Source: Halieaceae bacterium
GTDB lineage: Bacteria; Pseudomonadota; Gammaproteobacteria; Pseudomonadales; Halieaceae
Assembly: GCA_028280635.1 (NCBI GenBank)
Contig: JANQLM010000019.1
Span: 1 to 64,000, forward strand
Direction: 5' to 3'
Length of the DNA: 64,000 nt
Below, piece by piece: positions 1-9,164 of the stretch; positions within the stretch are counted from its first letter, which is position 1, and each line of letters starts with the position of its first letter. The notes under the pieces are model-generated. The model saw only the letters and a program-made list of their open reading frames with translations, was not told where the DNA came from and did not search any database. The position numbers and the translations under genes were made by a program.

Positions 1-774
1 CAGTAGGTGAGGTACTACCAGCCCCACGAAACCGATATTGCCACTGACCGATACCGCGGCACCGACACTGGCGGCCACACCGCCCACCACGATCCAGCGC
101 CAGCGCCGGGGATCAAAACCCAGGGTGGTGGCGGTTTCCTCGCCGAGACTCAATGCATCGAGATAGCGCCCCGAGGTGAGCACGGCCAGGCTGCCCGCCA
201 GCATGAAGGGCGCGGCGATATAGACATCCTGCAGGCTGCGGTTGGCAAAGGAGCCCAGCAACCAGTAGACAATTTCACTCATGGCGAAGGGATTGGACGC
301 GACATTCAGCACCAGGGAAATCAGCGCCCCCACGAAAGCATTGACTGCCATGCCCGCCAGGATCAGGCTGAACAGGCTGGATTGATTGCCGGACAGCAGA
401 TAGACCAGCAGCACCGACAGGCCGGCACCGACCATGCCCCCGAGCGGCAGGGCAAACCAGGCCACCGCCGCCAGCCCTGAATACAACACCACCACCGCGC
501 CCAGCGCCGCGCAGGCGCTGACGCCGACAATGCCGGGGTCCGCCAGCGGGTTGCGCAACAGGCCCTGCAATGCAGCACCTGACAAACCGAGCACAGCGCC
601 CACGAAAATGGCCAGCAAGACCCGCGGCAGGCGAAGCTCCCACAACACCGTGTAGCGCCAGCTCTCACTGCCCGCCGCCAGCGGGTTCAGCCAGACCTCA
701 CCGTGGGCCAGGGCAAACAGCGACACCGTCACCAGTAACGCCAGCAGCAATCCCAGCACCATGGAGACTCTCAT
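1..774 (-). CDS. FecCD/BtuC-family ABC transporter permease (3' end cut by the window)
   Basis: Inner-membrane permease of a vitamin B12/heme/iron-siderophore type importer. Translating the minus strand from ATG at 774 gives an open frame to the window edge (258 codons), with a hydrophobic N-terminus, then the family signature around ELRLPRVLLAIFVGAVLGLSG and LQGLLRNPLADPGIVG, several membrane segments, and SGNIGFVGLVVPHLL just before the edge. Family members run about 330 residues, so roughly the last quarter is missing. The start overlaps the stop of the binding-protein gene (ATGA), indicating translational coupling. No ATPase is seen and it presumably lies beyond base 1. The substrate (cobalamin versus iron chelate) cannot be decided. 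Confidence 0.9.
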   Translation of the reverse strand, partial: MRVSMVLGLLLALLVTVSLFALAHGEVWLNPLAAGSESWRYTVLWELRLPRVLLAIFVGAVLGLSGAALQGLLRNPLADPGIVGVSACAALGAVVVLYSGLAAVAWFALPLGGMVGAGLSVLLVYLLSGNQSSLFSLILAGMAVNAFVGALISLVLNVASNPFAMSEIVYWLLGSFANRSLQDVYIAAPFMLAGSLAVLTSGRYLDALSLGEETATTLGFDPRRWRWIVVGGVAASVGAAVSVSGNIGFVGLVVPHLL

Positions 775-1622
775 GGCAGGCCCAGCCGCAGGGCCAGCAG
801 CCGTTCCGCCGCCTCCGCCGAGGTCGGCCCCACGCAGGCCATCAGGCTGGGGGGCAGGTTCATCACCTGCCCGGCCGCAAACTGGCGCAACAGGACGGGG
901 TGGCGCATGGCCTGGTGGGCAATGGAGTTTGTATCCCCGGACAGGTCGTCGAGTATCAGCACATCCGGCTGCGCCATCACCAGGGCTTCCAGCGACAGCG
1001 TACCGTAGCTGACGATATCGAGCTCGGCGGCCAGGTTGCGTATGTCTGCCAGCATCAGCAGGTCATTCATGAGGGTATCGCGACCCGGGCTCACGCCCTG
1101 GGGCCCGTACACGGCCGCCAACGGCGCCCCACCGGCGGCCTGCCGGGCACGGGCGGACACCAGTGCCAGGCGCCGGTCGAGCTGGGCCGCCAGTGCTTCC
1201 GCACGGGATGGCTCGCCCACCAGTTCACCGAACTCGAGGATGTACTCGCGCATGCCCGCCAGGGTCAATGGCACATCAAGCACCGCCACCCGGTGATTCA
1301 TGCGCCGCAGCAGCTCCACCACCTTGACATCACTGAACTGCCCGGCCAGCACCAGGTCCGGCTGCTGCGGCACAATTTCCTCGGCGAGGCTGCGGTTGAG
1401 GGGAATATCGCCGACCTGGTCCGCCAGGTAGCTCATGTCCGGGTCCGCCGCCCAGTAGGTCAGTGAAACGATGCGTTCCCGAGGCACCAGTTCGAGCAGC
1501 AACAGGTCAGTACACAGATTCAGGGAGGCAATACGCCGGGGCTCAGCAGCCTGCTGTGCGGTGGCGCCGGTGGCAAGGTGCAGGAGTAAACAGCAGGCCA
1601 GCAGGCCGGGAAAGCAACGCAT
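771..1622 (-). CDS. BtuF/FhuD-like periplasmic substrate-binding protein
   Basis: Periplasmic binding component (283 aa) that would deliver a metal chelate or corrinoid to the permease encoded immediately downstream. It starts with a signal peptide (hydrophobic stretch to about residue 20, ending ATGATAQQ). The class III binding-protein fold shows as RIASLNLCTDLLLLELVP near residue 30, then PDLVLAGQ, and a C-terminal half with PDVLILDDLSG. Its stop overlaps the permease start by 4 bases. The gene follows the GGDEF-fusion gene by about 20 bases on the same strand, so the three may be cotranscribed. No cobalamin riboswitch was recognised upstream; the upstream neighbour leaves almost no leader. 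Confidence 0.85.
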   Translation of the reverse strand: MRCFPGLLACCLLLHLATGATAQQAAEPRRIASLNLCTDLLLLELVPRERIVSLTYWAADPDMSYLADQVGDIPLNRSLAEEIVPQQPDLVLAGQFSDVKVVELLRRMNHRVAVLDVPLTLAGMREYILEFGELVGEPSRAEALAAQLDRRLALVSARARQAAGGAPLAAVYGPQGVSPGRDTLMNDLLMLADIRNLAAELDIVSYGTLSLEALVMAQPDVLILDDLSGDTNSIAHQAMRHPVLLRQFAAGQVMNLPPSLMACVGPTSAEAAERLLALRLGLP

Positions 1623-1642
1623 CAGCGGGTCTGGGAACTGCC

Positions 1643-3145
1643 TCAGGCGACCTTCACACAGTTGCGACCGGCCTGCTTGGCGCAGTACAGGGCACCGTCA
1701 GCTGCCTTCAGCAACTCGACTGGCGACTTGCGGGTAGAGGCAATAAAGCTGGCCACCCCGGTGCTGACGGTAACGATGCGGTCGCCGTTGGCGTATTCGT
1801 GGGGGATATTGAGCGCCTCGATATTGCGGCGGATATTGTCAGCCAGGGCCTGGGCCCCTTCCCGGTCGGTATCCGGCAGCACGCAGACGAATTCCTCGCC
1901 GCCGTAGCGGCCGGCGAAATCCGCGCCCCGGCGCATGGTCGCCTGGATGGTGAGCGCCACCTGACGGATGCACTCGTCGCCGGCGTCATGGCCGTAGCCG
2001 TCGTTGTAGGCCTTGAAGTTGTCGATATCGATCATCAGCAGGCTGAGCGGGTCACCGGAGCGAATCGCTCGCAGCCACTCAATTTCCAGGGTACGGTCGA
2101 ACTCGCGGCGGTTGGGAATCTCGGTGAGGCCGTCGATGCGGGCCAGCTTGCCGAGCATTTCCGCCGACTGTTTATAGCGGGCCAGGCCACGGGTGCGAGC
2201 CAGCCACACCACCGGGTCCTGCTCACCGTGCATGTAGTCCAGGGCGCCGAGGCTTAGGGCCTCCACTTCCTGGCGGGCATCAGCCTTCTGGTTGTAGACC
2301 ACGATGGGAATATGCTGGGTGACCTCCAGGGCACGCAGCCTCAGACACAGGGGCTTGTGGCGCTCGTCGGCACCGTCCAGCATCACCAGGTCGGCCTCGG
2401 CCGCCTCCAGGGCCAGCAGTTCCAGGTCATCTGTATAGTCGGACTGGCGCAGGGTGAACTCGCTCTGGTCGGCATTAAAGGCCGGCTGCACCAGGCTGAC
2501 ATTGCTGCCGATCACCAGGATGCAGCGACGGTGCTGGATCTCGCAGGTGGCGCCCAGCATCACATCGTCGTCGACCTGGCCCTGCAGAAAGGGCATCAGG
2601 CGCGGGATGGCGGGGAAACCCAGCATCCTGCCGCCGAAGCCGTTTTCCATGGAGGGGACGCGGCGGTCGAACTCGCCCTTCTCCCAGAGCTGCTGCCAGG
2701 CGGAGGTGAGCTTCTGTTCGTCGTCTCCCGGAGCCGAGACGTTGAGGCCCGCCTGCTCTGCCAGCCGCGTCAGCACGTTGAGGTCGGAGATGTCCTCGCC
2801 GTCGCGCCACAGGGCGCGGTAGACCAGCGTGCGGAAATGCGGCAACTCGGGGGCACCCGCCAGCTCGGCGGTGGCGATAAACAGGTTGGCCAGTTTGGTA
2901 TTGGGACGTGCCGGCGGTGTGATGATCTGTACTTCCGGGGCGCGCTTGCGCACCGAGGCCACCTCGGCGGTGAGCTGAGTCTGCTCCTGGAAGCTGGGCG
3001 AACTGGCGTCCACGAAAGGCAGGTGCTGTACCGCCATCCAGCGGATTTCAAAATCACGGGCATAGACCTGCAGCCGCTCGGAGAGCGCGTAGCAGAAAGG
3101 ACAGTTGAAATCCCCGTAGACCGTGATTATTGGTTTTCTCGGCAT
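1643..3145 (-). CDS. DsbA-like thioredoxin / degenerate receiver / GGDEF diguanylate cyclase fusion
   Basis: Predicted cytoplasmic diguanylate cyclase (500 aa) with an unusual N-terminus. Residues about 5-200 resemble the DsbA/FrnE/HCCA-isomerase thioredoxin family, with CPFC at residues 15-18 and a cis-proline-like GFPAIPR. Residues about 205-325 look like a response-regulator receiver: the phospho-acceptor-type aspartate is kept (VMLDGAD), but the usual Thr/Ser and Lys positions are not conserved. The C-terminus is a GGDEF domain with LTEIPNRREFD, DIDNFKAYND, an RGAD inhibitory site, and active-site GGEEF at about residues 415-419, so it should be catalytically competent for c-di-GMP synthesis. 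There is no signal peptide or membrane segment. ATG at 3145 is preferred over a TTG at 3163. It lies 20 bases after ispA. Confidence 0.85.
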   Translation of the reverse strand: MPRKPIITVYGDFNCPFCYALSERLQVYARDFEIRWMAVQHLPFVDASSPSFQEQTQLTAEVASVRKRAPEVQIITPPARPNTKLANLFIATAELAGAPELPHFRTLVYRALWRDGEDISDLNVLTRLAEQAGLNVSAPGDDEQKLTSAWQQLWEKGEFDRRVPSMENGFGGRMLGFPAIPRLMPFLQGQVDDDVMLGATCEIQHRRCILVIGSNVSLVQPAFNADQSEFTLRQSDYTDDLELLALEAAEADLVMLDGADERHKPLCLRLRALEVTQHIPIVVYNQKADARQEVEALSLGALDYMHGEQDPVVWLARTRGLARYKQSAEMLGKLARIDGLTEIPNRREFDRTLEIEWLRAIRSGDPLSLLMIDIDNFKAYNDGYGHDAGDECIRQVALTIQATMRRGADFAGRYGGEEFVCVLPDTDREGAQALADNIRRNIEALNIPHEYANGDRIVTVSTGVASFIASTRKSPVELLKAADGALYCAKQAGRNCVKVA

Positions 3146-3165
3146 CGTGACAGTGTAGCCCAAGT

Positions 3166-4101
3166 TCAGCGCAGACGGTGCACTATGAAATCGGCGATTT
3201 CCCGCAGCAGGGCGGCGCTGTCCCCAAAGAATTCCAGGGCGGCCTGGGCGTCGGTGAGCAGCACCTCGGACTTGTCGCGGGCGGCCTCCAACCCGAGGGT
3301 ACTGACATAGGTGGGCTTGTGCAGTGCCTCGTCGGCGCCGGCGCGTTTGCCGAGGGTTTCGCTGTCGCTGGTGGCGTCAAGGATGTCGTCACAAACCTGG
3401 AAGGCCAGGCCGATGGCATCGGCATAATCGTCCAGGGCGGCCTGCTGTTCCTCACTGGCGCCGGCGGCCTGGGCACCCAGCGCCACGCTGGCGCGGATCA
3501 GTGCGCCGGTTTTCAGGGCGTGCATGGTTTCCAGATGGCCGGCAGTAATCGCCTGGTCCACGGCGCCGATATCGATAGCCTGTCCGCCCACCATGCCGCG
3601 CAGGCCGGCCGCCGCCGAGAGGCTGCGCACCAGTTCCAGCCGCACCGCGGCGGGAATGTCCGGCGCATCTGCCAGCAGCTCCAGGGCGCGGGCCTGCAAG
3701 CCGTCCCCCACCAGGATGGCGGTGGCCTCGTCGAAAGCGATATGACAGGTGGGCTGGCCGCGGCGCAGGTCGTCATCGTCCATCGCCGGCAGGTCGTCGT
3801 GCACCAGGGAGTAGGCGTGCACCATTTCCGCGGCGCAGGCGACGTAGTCGAGCCCGGTGATACCGCCTTCCTCCACATCCAGCGTGGCGGTATCGATGGC
3901 GGCGGCGGAGGCGTAGACCAGCAGCGGCCGCACCCGTTTGCCACCGCGGGTCAGCGCATAAGCCGACGCCTCGAACAGGCGCACAAGGAGGGGGCCGGCA
4001 TCAGCGGCGAACTCACTGTTGCCGTGGCCCAGCAGGCCCACCAGGGCATCGTTGCAGCGCGCCTGCAGTTGCGCCAGTGCCGGAGAGGGTTCCGCGCTCA
4101 T
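3166..4101 (-). CDS. ispA: Farnesyl diphosphate synthase
   Basis: Short-chain all-trans prenyl diphosphate synthase (311 aa) condensing IPP with DMAPP and GPP to FPP in the cytoplasm, the branch point for undecaprenyl phosphate, ubiquinone and hopanoid precursors. The first aspartate-rich motif is [11 protein letters not shown] at about residues 101-111 and the second is DDILD near residue 240; GGKRVRP and the central GGQAIDIG are also intact. Length fits E. coli IspA (about 299 aa). The start ATG overlaps the xseB stop (ATGA), the usual xseB-ispA coupling. Isoprenoid output also feeds the undecaprenyl carrier needed by the many glycan genes in this window. Confidence 0.95.
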   Translation of the reverse strand: MSAEPSPALAQLQARCNDALVGLLGHGNSEFAADAGPLLVRLFEASAYALTRGGKRVRPLLVYASAAAIDTATLDVEEGGITGLDYVACAAEMVHAYSLVHDDLPAMDDDDLRRGQPTCHIAFDEATAILVGDGLQARALELLADAPDIPAAVRLELVRSLSAAAGLRGMVGGQAIDIGAVDQAITAGHLETMHALKTGALIRASVALGAQAAGASEEQQAALDDYADAIGLAFQVCDDILDATSDSETLGKRAGADEALHKPTYVSTLGLEAARDKSEVLLTDAQAALEFFGDSAALLREIADFIVHRLR

Positions 4102-4355
4102 GCCTCGTCCGCGTCGTCCTCAAATTCGTCCGGATCCAGGGGTTCGGAGACCAATTCACCGCCCTGTTTCATCAGCACCTCGACCTTCTGTTCTGCATCC
4201 TTGAGGGCCTGCTGGCAATCGCGGGTGAGCTTCATGCCAGCCTCGAAGGCCTTGAGGGATTCCTCCAGGGTCAGCTCGCCCTCTTCCATCTGGTCGACCA
4301 GGGCCTCCAACTCTGACAGGGATGCCTCGAAATCAATTTTTTTGACTCTGGCCAT
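4098..4355 (-). CDS. xseB: Exodeoxyribonuclease VII small subunit
   Basis: Small subunit (85 aa) of exonuclease VII, which with XseA degrades single-stranded DNA. The family core is visible: [20 protein letters not shown] followed by [14 protein letters not shown], predicted as two helices, then an acidic tail ending EDDADEA. It overlaps ispA by 4 bases. In many gammaproteobacteria the order is xseB-ispA-dxs; here dxs is not downstream of ispA but transcriptionally upstream, separated by two plus-strand genes. XseA is not in the window. Confidence 0.93.
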   Translation of the reverse strand: MARVKKIDFEASLSELEALVDQMEEGELTLEESLKAFEAGMKLTRDCQQALKDAEQKVEVLMKQGGELVSEPLDPDEFEDDADEA

Positions 4356-4546
4356 GGGATGAACTCGACTGCTGGAAACGCTGGAATTGTAGCAGTAGAA
4401 GGCTGTCTTGGTTACGGGCGCGGCGAGATACCTTGCCAGGGTCGCACTGGAATCGGGAGGGGTGAGGTAAACAGGCGGGAAACTGGACTTGCCCGTGCGA
4501 GGCGCTACATTGAGCGGATTCCGACAAAAAACCTCCCGGAGCCCGC

Positions 4547-6001
4547 ATGACCGACATCCTCTACCGCCCCGCTTTCGAACTGGCCGCCGACATCAAGGCC
4601 GGCAAGCTCTCCTCCGCCGCCGTGCTGGAGTTTTTCCTGGACCGGGTCGCCAACGTCAATCCCGGGCTGAACGCCGTGGTGGCTCTGGATGTGGACCGCG
4701 CCAAAGCCCGCGCCGCCGAGGCCGATGCCGCTGCGGCCCGCGGCGAGGACTGGGGCCCACTGCACGGAGTGCCGCTAACGATCAAGGACGCGCTGTGCAC
4801 GGAAGGCCTGGTGACGGTGGGGGGCATCCCCGAGTGCCGGGACAATATCCCGGCCAGCAACGCGTTGGCGGTGCAGCGCTACCTGGACGCCGGCGCCATC
4901 ATCTTCGGCAAGACCAATGTGCCCTTCATGAGCTCGGACCTGCAGAGCTTCAATGAAGTCTACGGCACGACCAACAACCCCTGGAACCCTGAGCGCACCT
5001 GTGGCGGCTCCTCGGGTGGCGCCGCCGCTGCGGTAGCTGCCGGGCTTACGCCGCTGGAACTGGGCAGCGATATCGGCGGCTCCATCCGCACCCCCAGCCA
5101 CTTCAACGGCGTGTTCGGCCACAAGCCCAGCTTCGGCATTGTCAGCCAGCGCGGCCACCTGCCGCCCGGGGAGAACGTGATCAGCGAGTCGGACCTGTCG
5201 GTGGTGGGCCCTATCGGCACCAACGTGGATGATCTCGAGCAGGCCATGGACATCCTGGTGGCGCCCAACCCCGAGGACGCCCGCGCCTACCGTATCGAAC
5301 TGCCGCCGGCGCGCACCAACAACGTCACCCAGCTACGCGTGGCGGTATGGTCGGATGATCGCTTCTGCCCGGTGGACAAGGATATTCGCGCAGCCATCGA
5401 GGCCGCCGCCGACAGTCTCGCGGCCGCCGGCGCCACGGTGGACCGCAACGCCCGCCCGGGTATAGACCCGGATGCCAACCAGGTGAACTACGCCATCATG
5501 CTGATGGCCGCCATGGGCGCCGGCATGCCCGACGCCGTGTACGACATGATGAAAGAGCTGGCGAACAACAGCGACCCCGCCGACCTCAGCCTGCCCGTGC
5601 TGCAGGCCCGCGGCATCGCCGCCAGCCACCGGGAGTGGACCCGGCAGATGGAAAAGCGCGAGCACATCCGCCGGGCCTGGGCCGAGTTCTTCCAGGATTA
5701 TGACGTGCTGCTGTGCCCCTGCGCCTTCACCACCGCTTTCCCCCACGACCACAACCCGGACATGCACGCCCGCACCCTGACCGTGAACGGTGAAGCGCGC
5801 CCCTACCTGGATGTCCTGGGCTGGGCCGGCCTGACGCTGAATGCCCTGCTGCCGATTACCGCCGTACCTGTGGGTACCGCCAGTGACGGCATGCCCATCG
5901 GGGTACAGGTGGTGGCGGACTACCTGGAAGACCGCACCGCCCTGGCCGCCGCGCGCATGCTGGAAGCGCACCATCGCGGCTTTGAGGCGCCGCCGCAGTA
6001 A
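4547..6001 (+). CDS. Amidase-signature family hydrolase
   Basis: Amidase-signature enzyme (484 aa) predicted to hydrolyse a carboxamide; the substrate is unknown. The Ser-cisSer-Lys triad region is intact: lysine in [10 protein letters not shown] at about residue 79, then [15 protein letters not shown] and [22 protein letters not shown]. It is not assigned to GatA because no gatB/gatC neighbours are present and the C-terminal half ([27 protein letters not shown]) is more like generic bacterial amidases. A GGAG ribosome site lies close upstream of the ATG. It is divergent from xseB. Confidence 0.88.
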   Translation: MTDILYRPAFELAADIKAGKLSSAAVLEFFLDRVANVNPGLNAVVALDVDRAKARAAEADAAAARGEDWGPLHGVPLTIKDALCTEGLVTVGGIPECRDNIPASNALAVQRYLDAGAIIFGKTNVPFMSSDLQSFNEVYGTTNNPWNPERTCGGSSGGAAAAVAAGLTPLELGSDIGGSIRTPSHFNGVFGHKPSFGIVSQRGHLPPGENVISESDLSVVGPIGTNVDDLEQAMDILVAPNPEDARAYRIELPPARTNNVTQLRVAVWSDDRFCPVDKDIRAAIEAAADSLAAAGATVDRNARPGIDPDANQVNYAIMLMAAMGAGMPDAVYDMMKELANNSDPADLSLPVLQARGIAASHREWTRQMEKREHIRRAWAEFFQDYDVLLCPCAFTTAFPHDHNPDMHARTLTVNGEARPYLDVLGWAGLTLNALLPITAVPVGTASDGMPIGVQVVADYLEDRTALAAARMLEAHHRGFEAPPQ

Positions 6002-6315
6002 GGGGCCGTTGAGACTGAGACCGCTGTCACAGCTCTGTCATATTGAGCTGCATCCTGAATTAGGAAAACACGCTAAGCTTCTCTTTCTGAACGCTTTTTT
6101 GTAGCCAGTGCTACCGAAAAACTGCTGGACCAGAGCGCTGAGTTGCATTACGGTACCGGCATGGCAGGTGTAAACGACCTGAACGCACATCGCATGCCGT
6201 CAGCGAGCGCCCTGGCCAGGTGCCCGACCCCGCCTGAAAACAGGACCATGGAAGCCAGAGCAAGCGGTTCATATAGACGAGCAACCAGAAAAGCAGACCG
6301 AGAAGAGAGCGCACT
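6002..6315. other. 314-base intergenic region with a PHO-box-like site
   Basis: No gene was recognised between the amidase and the small protein starting at 6316. Its distinctive content is the PHO-box-like direct repeat at 6024-6041 (listed separately). A run of thymines follows at about 6095-6101. The remaining sequence shows no convincing open frame or RNA structure to the eye. Confidence 0.5.
6024..6041 (+). promoter_or_regulatory. Putative PHO box (PhoB-binding direct repeat)
   Basis: CTGTCAC-AGCT-CTGTCAT: two 7-base repeats with a 4-base spacer, matching the PhoB consensus at 13 of 14 repeat positions. It points toward the gene starting at 6316, about 275 bases downstream. A following -10 is weak (CATCCT at 6051). 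No phoB, phoR or pst gene is in the window, so phosphate control is inferred from the site alone. Confidence 0.5.
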
Positions 6316-6738
6316 GTGATTCAGCATCGAATCCTTAAAGAGCTGGGCTGCGTCTTCATAGACGTGCGCCAGTCGCCCTCTATCGCCGATTTCAAGTCCG
6401 CCGCCACACTGATGACGCGCGACCCGGCCTACCGCAAGGAAATGAACCGCCTCTGCGACCTGTCCCAGGCCAACCTCAACCACCTGACTATTGCCGAGAT
6501 GGTGGACTTCGTGGACTTTTCGAAAGAGAACATCCCCATGTCCGCCGGCGCCCGGGTGGCGGTGGTGGTGCCGGAGAACGATCGCGCGGGGATTATCCGC
6601 TCCTATGCTGACCTGATTGATCACGGCAGCTTCCGGATTTTCAACGACCCCATGGACGCCAAAAACTGGCTGCAGAAGCGGCCGGGCTTTTTCAAGGAAG
6701 ACGGCACCTTCTGCAAGGTGCTGGGCGGCGTTTCCTGA
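6316..6738 (+). CDS. Conserved hypothetical protein, possibly STAS/SpoIIAA-like
   Basis: A 140-aa soluble protein with no signal peptide or membrane segment. It begins at GTG 6316 behind a purine-rich AAGAGAG ribosome site. The layout (short strand, MNRLCDLSQANLNHLTIAEM, then a beta strand ARVAVVVPENDRAGIIRSYAD, a helix, and FRIFNDPMDAKNWL near the end) resembles small SpoIIAA/STAS-like domains in marine proteobacteria, but this rests on general shape and no function is assigned. It is convergent with dxs and has the PHO-box-like site upstream. Confidence 0.7.
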   Translation: MIQHRILKELGCVFIDVRQSPSIADFKSAATLMTRDPAYRKEMNRLCDLSQANLNHLTIAEMVDFVDFSKENIPMSAGARVAVVVPENDRAGIIRSYADLIDHGSFRIFNDPMDAKNWLQKRPGFFKEDGTFCKVLGGVS

Positions 6739-6767
6739 CACGCCCGGCTTGGGCGCGGCGTAGAGGT

Positions 6768-8702
6768 CTAACCAGCTTCAGCCGGTATTACCGGCTTTTC
6801 GCTCTCAGTCTCTGAACCCGGCAGGCGCTTGCTGATGGCCTGGTAGATGCCGTCAGCATCGAGGCCTACCCACTCGAGCTGCAGCTCGCGCTTACCGTGA
6901 TCGACAAAGCGGTCCGGCAGGCCCAGATTCAGCAGGCGCACGTGGGAGTTTTCGCGGATCAGTAGTTCATTGACGGCGGAGCCGACACCACCAGCGATTG
7001 CGTTGTCTTCCACGGTGACAATCAGCTCGTGGGAGCCCGCCAACTCGAGAATGCGGGCCTCATCCAGGGGCTTCACCCAGCGCATGTCATACACTGTCGC
7101 GTCCAATCGGCTGCCCGCCTCCAGGGCCTGGGGTAGGAGTACGCCGAAGTTGAGAATGGCCACCTGCCGGCCACGACGCACCTGCAGGGCTTCGCCGATG
7201 GGCAGGCGCTTCATCTCTTTCTTGATCTCGGCGCCGGGACCTGTGCCACGGGGATAGCGCACCGCCGAGGGGCCCTCATACTGGTAACAGGTGTACAGCA
7301 ACTGCCGGCATTCGTTCTCATCGGACGGTGCGGCAATCACCATATTCGGAAGGCAGCGCATATAGGACAGGTCGAAACTGCCGGCGTGGGTGGCGCCGTC
7401 TTCCCCCACCAGGCCGGCGCGATCGATGCCGAAGGTGACATCCAGGTTCTGCAGGGCCACATCGTGAACGAGCTGATCATAACCACGCTGCAGGAAGGTG
7501 GAGTAGATCGCCACCACCGGCTTGCCGCCTTCACAGGCGATACCCGCCCCCAGGGTAACCGCGTGCTGCTCGGCAATGGCCACGTCGTGGTAGCGCTCGG
7601 GGTAGCGCTCGGCAAACTCCACCATGCCCGAGCCCTCACACATGGCCGGAGTAATGCCGATCAGGCGCTCGTCCAGCAGCGCCATATCGCAGAGCCAGTC
7701 GCCAAACACCTGCTGGTATTTTGGCTTCTTGGGTTTTTCCTCTTCATTGGCCGCCTTGGGTTTCAGCGGCTCCGGGTCCACCTTGTTGATAGCGTGGTAA
7801 CCGACCTGGTCGGACTCGGCAGGCTCGAAACCGCGGCCTTTGCGGGTTTGGATGTGCAGGAACTGCGGGCCTTCCAGCTCGCGCATGTTCTCGATGGTAT
7901 GCAGTAGCTGCGGCAGGTCGTGGCCGTCGATGGGGCCGATATAGTGCCAGCCCAGTTCCTCGAACAGAGTGCCCGGGGCCACCATGCCCTTCATGTGCTC
8001 CTCGGTGCGCTTGACCAGGTCCCAGGCCGGCGGCATGCGCTTGAGCACGCTCTTGCCGCCCTCTCGCAGGGAGATATAGGTCTTGGAAGACCACATCTTC
8101 GCGAAATACGAGGCCAAACCACCGGAGTTGTGGCCGATGGACATCTGGTTGTCGTTCAGCACCACCAGCATATTCGGGCGCACGTGGCCGGCATGGGCCA
8201 GGGCCTCGATGGCCATGCCTCCGGTCATGGCGCCGTCGCCAATCACCGCGCAGACTTTGCGCCTGTCGCCGGCATTGGCCAGCCCCACCGCCATACCCAT
8301 GGCGGCAGAAATCGAGGTGGAGGAGTGCCCCACCCCAAAGGTGTCGTACTCACTCTCGGCGCGCTTGGGAAAGCCCGACAGCCCCTCGGCCTGGCGCATG
8401 GTGTGCATGCGGTCCTTGCGGCCGGTGAGAATCTTGTGGGGATAGGTCTGGTGGCCCACGTCCCACACCAGGCGATCAGTGGGTGTGTCGTACAGGTAGT
8501 GCAGGGCGATGGTGAGTTCCACCACCCCAAGGCCGGCCCCGAAATGCCCGCCAGTCTGACCCACGGACCACAGCAGGAAGGCCCGCATCTCCTCGGCCAG
8601 GGGCTCCAACTGCTCCCGGTCCAGCCGGCGCAGGTCCGCCGGCAGATTGATAGCATCCAGCAGCGGTGTGTCAGGCCGAATTAACGGAATCTCGTGTAAC
8701 AT
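6768..8702 (-). CDS. dxs: 1-deoxy-D-xylulose-5-phosphate synthase
   Basis: First enzyme of the MEP isoprenoid pathway (644 aa): thiamine-diphosphate-dependent condensation of pyruvate and glyceraldehyde 3-phosphate. Visible landmarks are [13 protein letters not shown] near residue 83, the ThDP/metal motif [30 protein letters not shown], the transketolase-like [14 protein letters not shown], and [20 protein letters not shown]. The C-terminus carries about 15 extra residues ending PVIPAEAG, encoded over a palindrome, which looks like a repeat-derived extension. It is transcribed toward xseB-ispA but separated from them by two opposite-strand genes, unlike the common xseB-ispA-dxs order. Confidence 0.97.
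   Translation of the reverse strand: MLHEIPLIRPDTPLLDAINLPADLRRLDREQLEPLAEEMRAFLLWSVGQTGGHFGAGLGVVELTIALHYLYDTPTDRLVWDVGHQTYPHKILTGRKDRMHTMRQAEGLSGFPKRAESEYDTFGVGHSSTSISAAMGMAVGLANAGDRRKVCAVIGDGAMTGGMAIEALAHAGHVRPNMLVVLNDNQMSIGHNSGGLASYFAKMWSSKTYISLREGGKSVLKRMPPAWDLVKRTEEHMKGMVAPGTLFEELGWHYIGPIDGHDLPQLLHTIENMRELEGPQFLHIQTRKGRGFEPAESDQVGYHAINKVDPEPLKPKAANEEEKPKKPKYQQVFGDWLCDMALLDERLIGITPAMCEGSGMVEFAERYPERYHDVAIAEQHAVTLGAGIACEGGKPVVAIYSTFLQRGYDQLVHDVALQNLDVTFGIDRAGLVGEDGATHAGSFDLSYMRCLPNMVIAAPSDENECRQLLYTCYQYEGPSAVRYPRGTGPGAEIKKEMKRLPIGEALQVRRGRQVAILNFGVLLPQALEAGSRLDATVYDMRWVKPLDEARILELAGSHELIVTVEDNAIAGGVGSAVNELLIRENSHVRLLNLGLPDRFVDHGKRELQLEWVGLDADGIYQAISKRLPGSETESEKPVIPAEAG
6775..6800 (+). terminator. 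Hairpin terminator overlapping the dxs 3' end
   Basis: Perfect stem AGCCGG / CCGGCT with loop TATTA at 6780-6796, followed by TTTTC on the plus strand. It lies about 40 bases after the stop at 6738, so it could end that transcript. It is inside the last codons of dxs on the other strand. Confidence 0.45.
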
Positions 8703-8771
8703 AGCTCAAGTTTAACGTATGCGAGGCAAATCTGCCTTCCACGAACCACAACGGCCCAAAAGGCTCAACTC

Positions 8772-9164
8772 CTACTCCTCAACAGGCTCCAGCGGATCAC
8801 CCACGCCCCCCAGGGCCGGCACTCGCAGCACCGTCGCCCGCCCCCGAAAGGTGGTCACCTTGTCGTATTCCAACTGCCCCGGCAGGCGGCCATAGCGCGG
8901 CACCGAGCGCTCCAGGCGCTGCATATCGTCCACCACCAGGGCATTGCCGCCCAGCCGCGCCGCCTGGCGCCTGAGGTCCCGCAGCACGTAGTTCCGCTTG
9001 CCGGTGTCGGTGTTGCCGGCAAACTGCCGGCTGGTGGCGTTTATCTCCCCCAGCACAATGGCATCGTCCGGCGCCTGTTCCAGCACCTGCACCGAATCAT
9101 CGGCCAGCGCCAACCCAGCAGCCAGGCAAACGCTCAGCAAAACAAATTGTAGAAATCGCTTCAC
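8772..9164 (-). CDS. Small exported protein of unknown function
   Basis: Predicted 130-aa secreted protein. The start is GTG at 9164, overlapping the stop of the VanZ-like gene (GTGA), which suggests translational coupling. A signal peptide is clear (VKRFLQFVLLSVCLAAGLALA followed by DD). The mature part has the pattern DAIVLGEINATSRQF...LRRQAARLGGNALVVDD, reminiscent of small RcsF/DUF4156-type periplasmic domains in which an Ala-rich helix precedes LGxNAxVV. That similarity is pattern-level only. No lipobox is certain. The much longer frame upstream of this start is the shadow of VanZ and gmd. Confidence 0.65.
   Translation of the reverse strand: MKRFLQFVLLSVCLAAGLALADDSVQVLEQAPDDAIVLGEINATSRQFAGNTDTGKRNYVLRDLRRQAARLGGNALVVDDMQRLERSVPRYGRLPGQLEYDKVTTFRGRATVLRVPALGGVGDPLEPVEE

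Noticed and set aside
570-1466. 298-codon plus-strand frame over the permease/binding-protein genes
   Set aside because: Shadow of the minus-strand transporter genes; low-complexity composition and no recognisable domain.
3178-4362. 394-codon plus-strand frame over ispA and xseB
   Set aside because: Antisense to two clearly recognised genes; Gly/Gln/His-rich composition typical of antisense high-GC frames.
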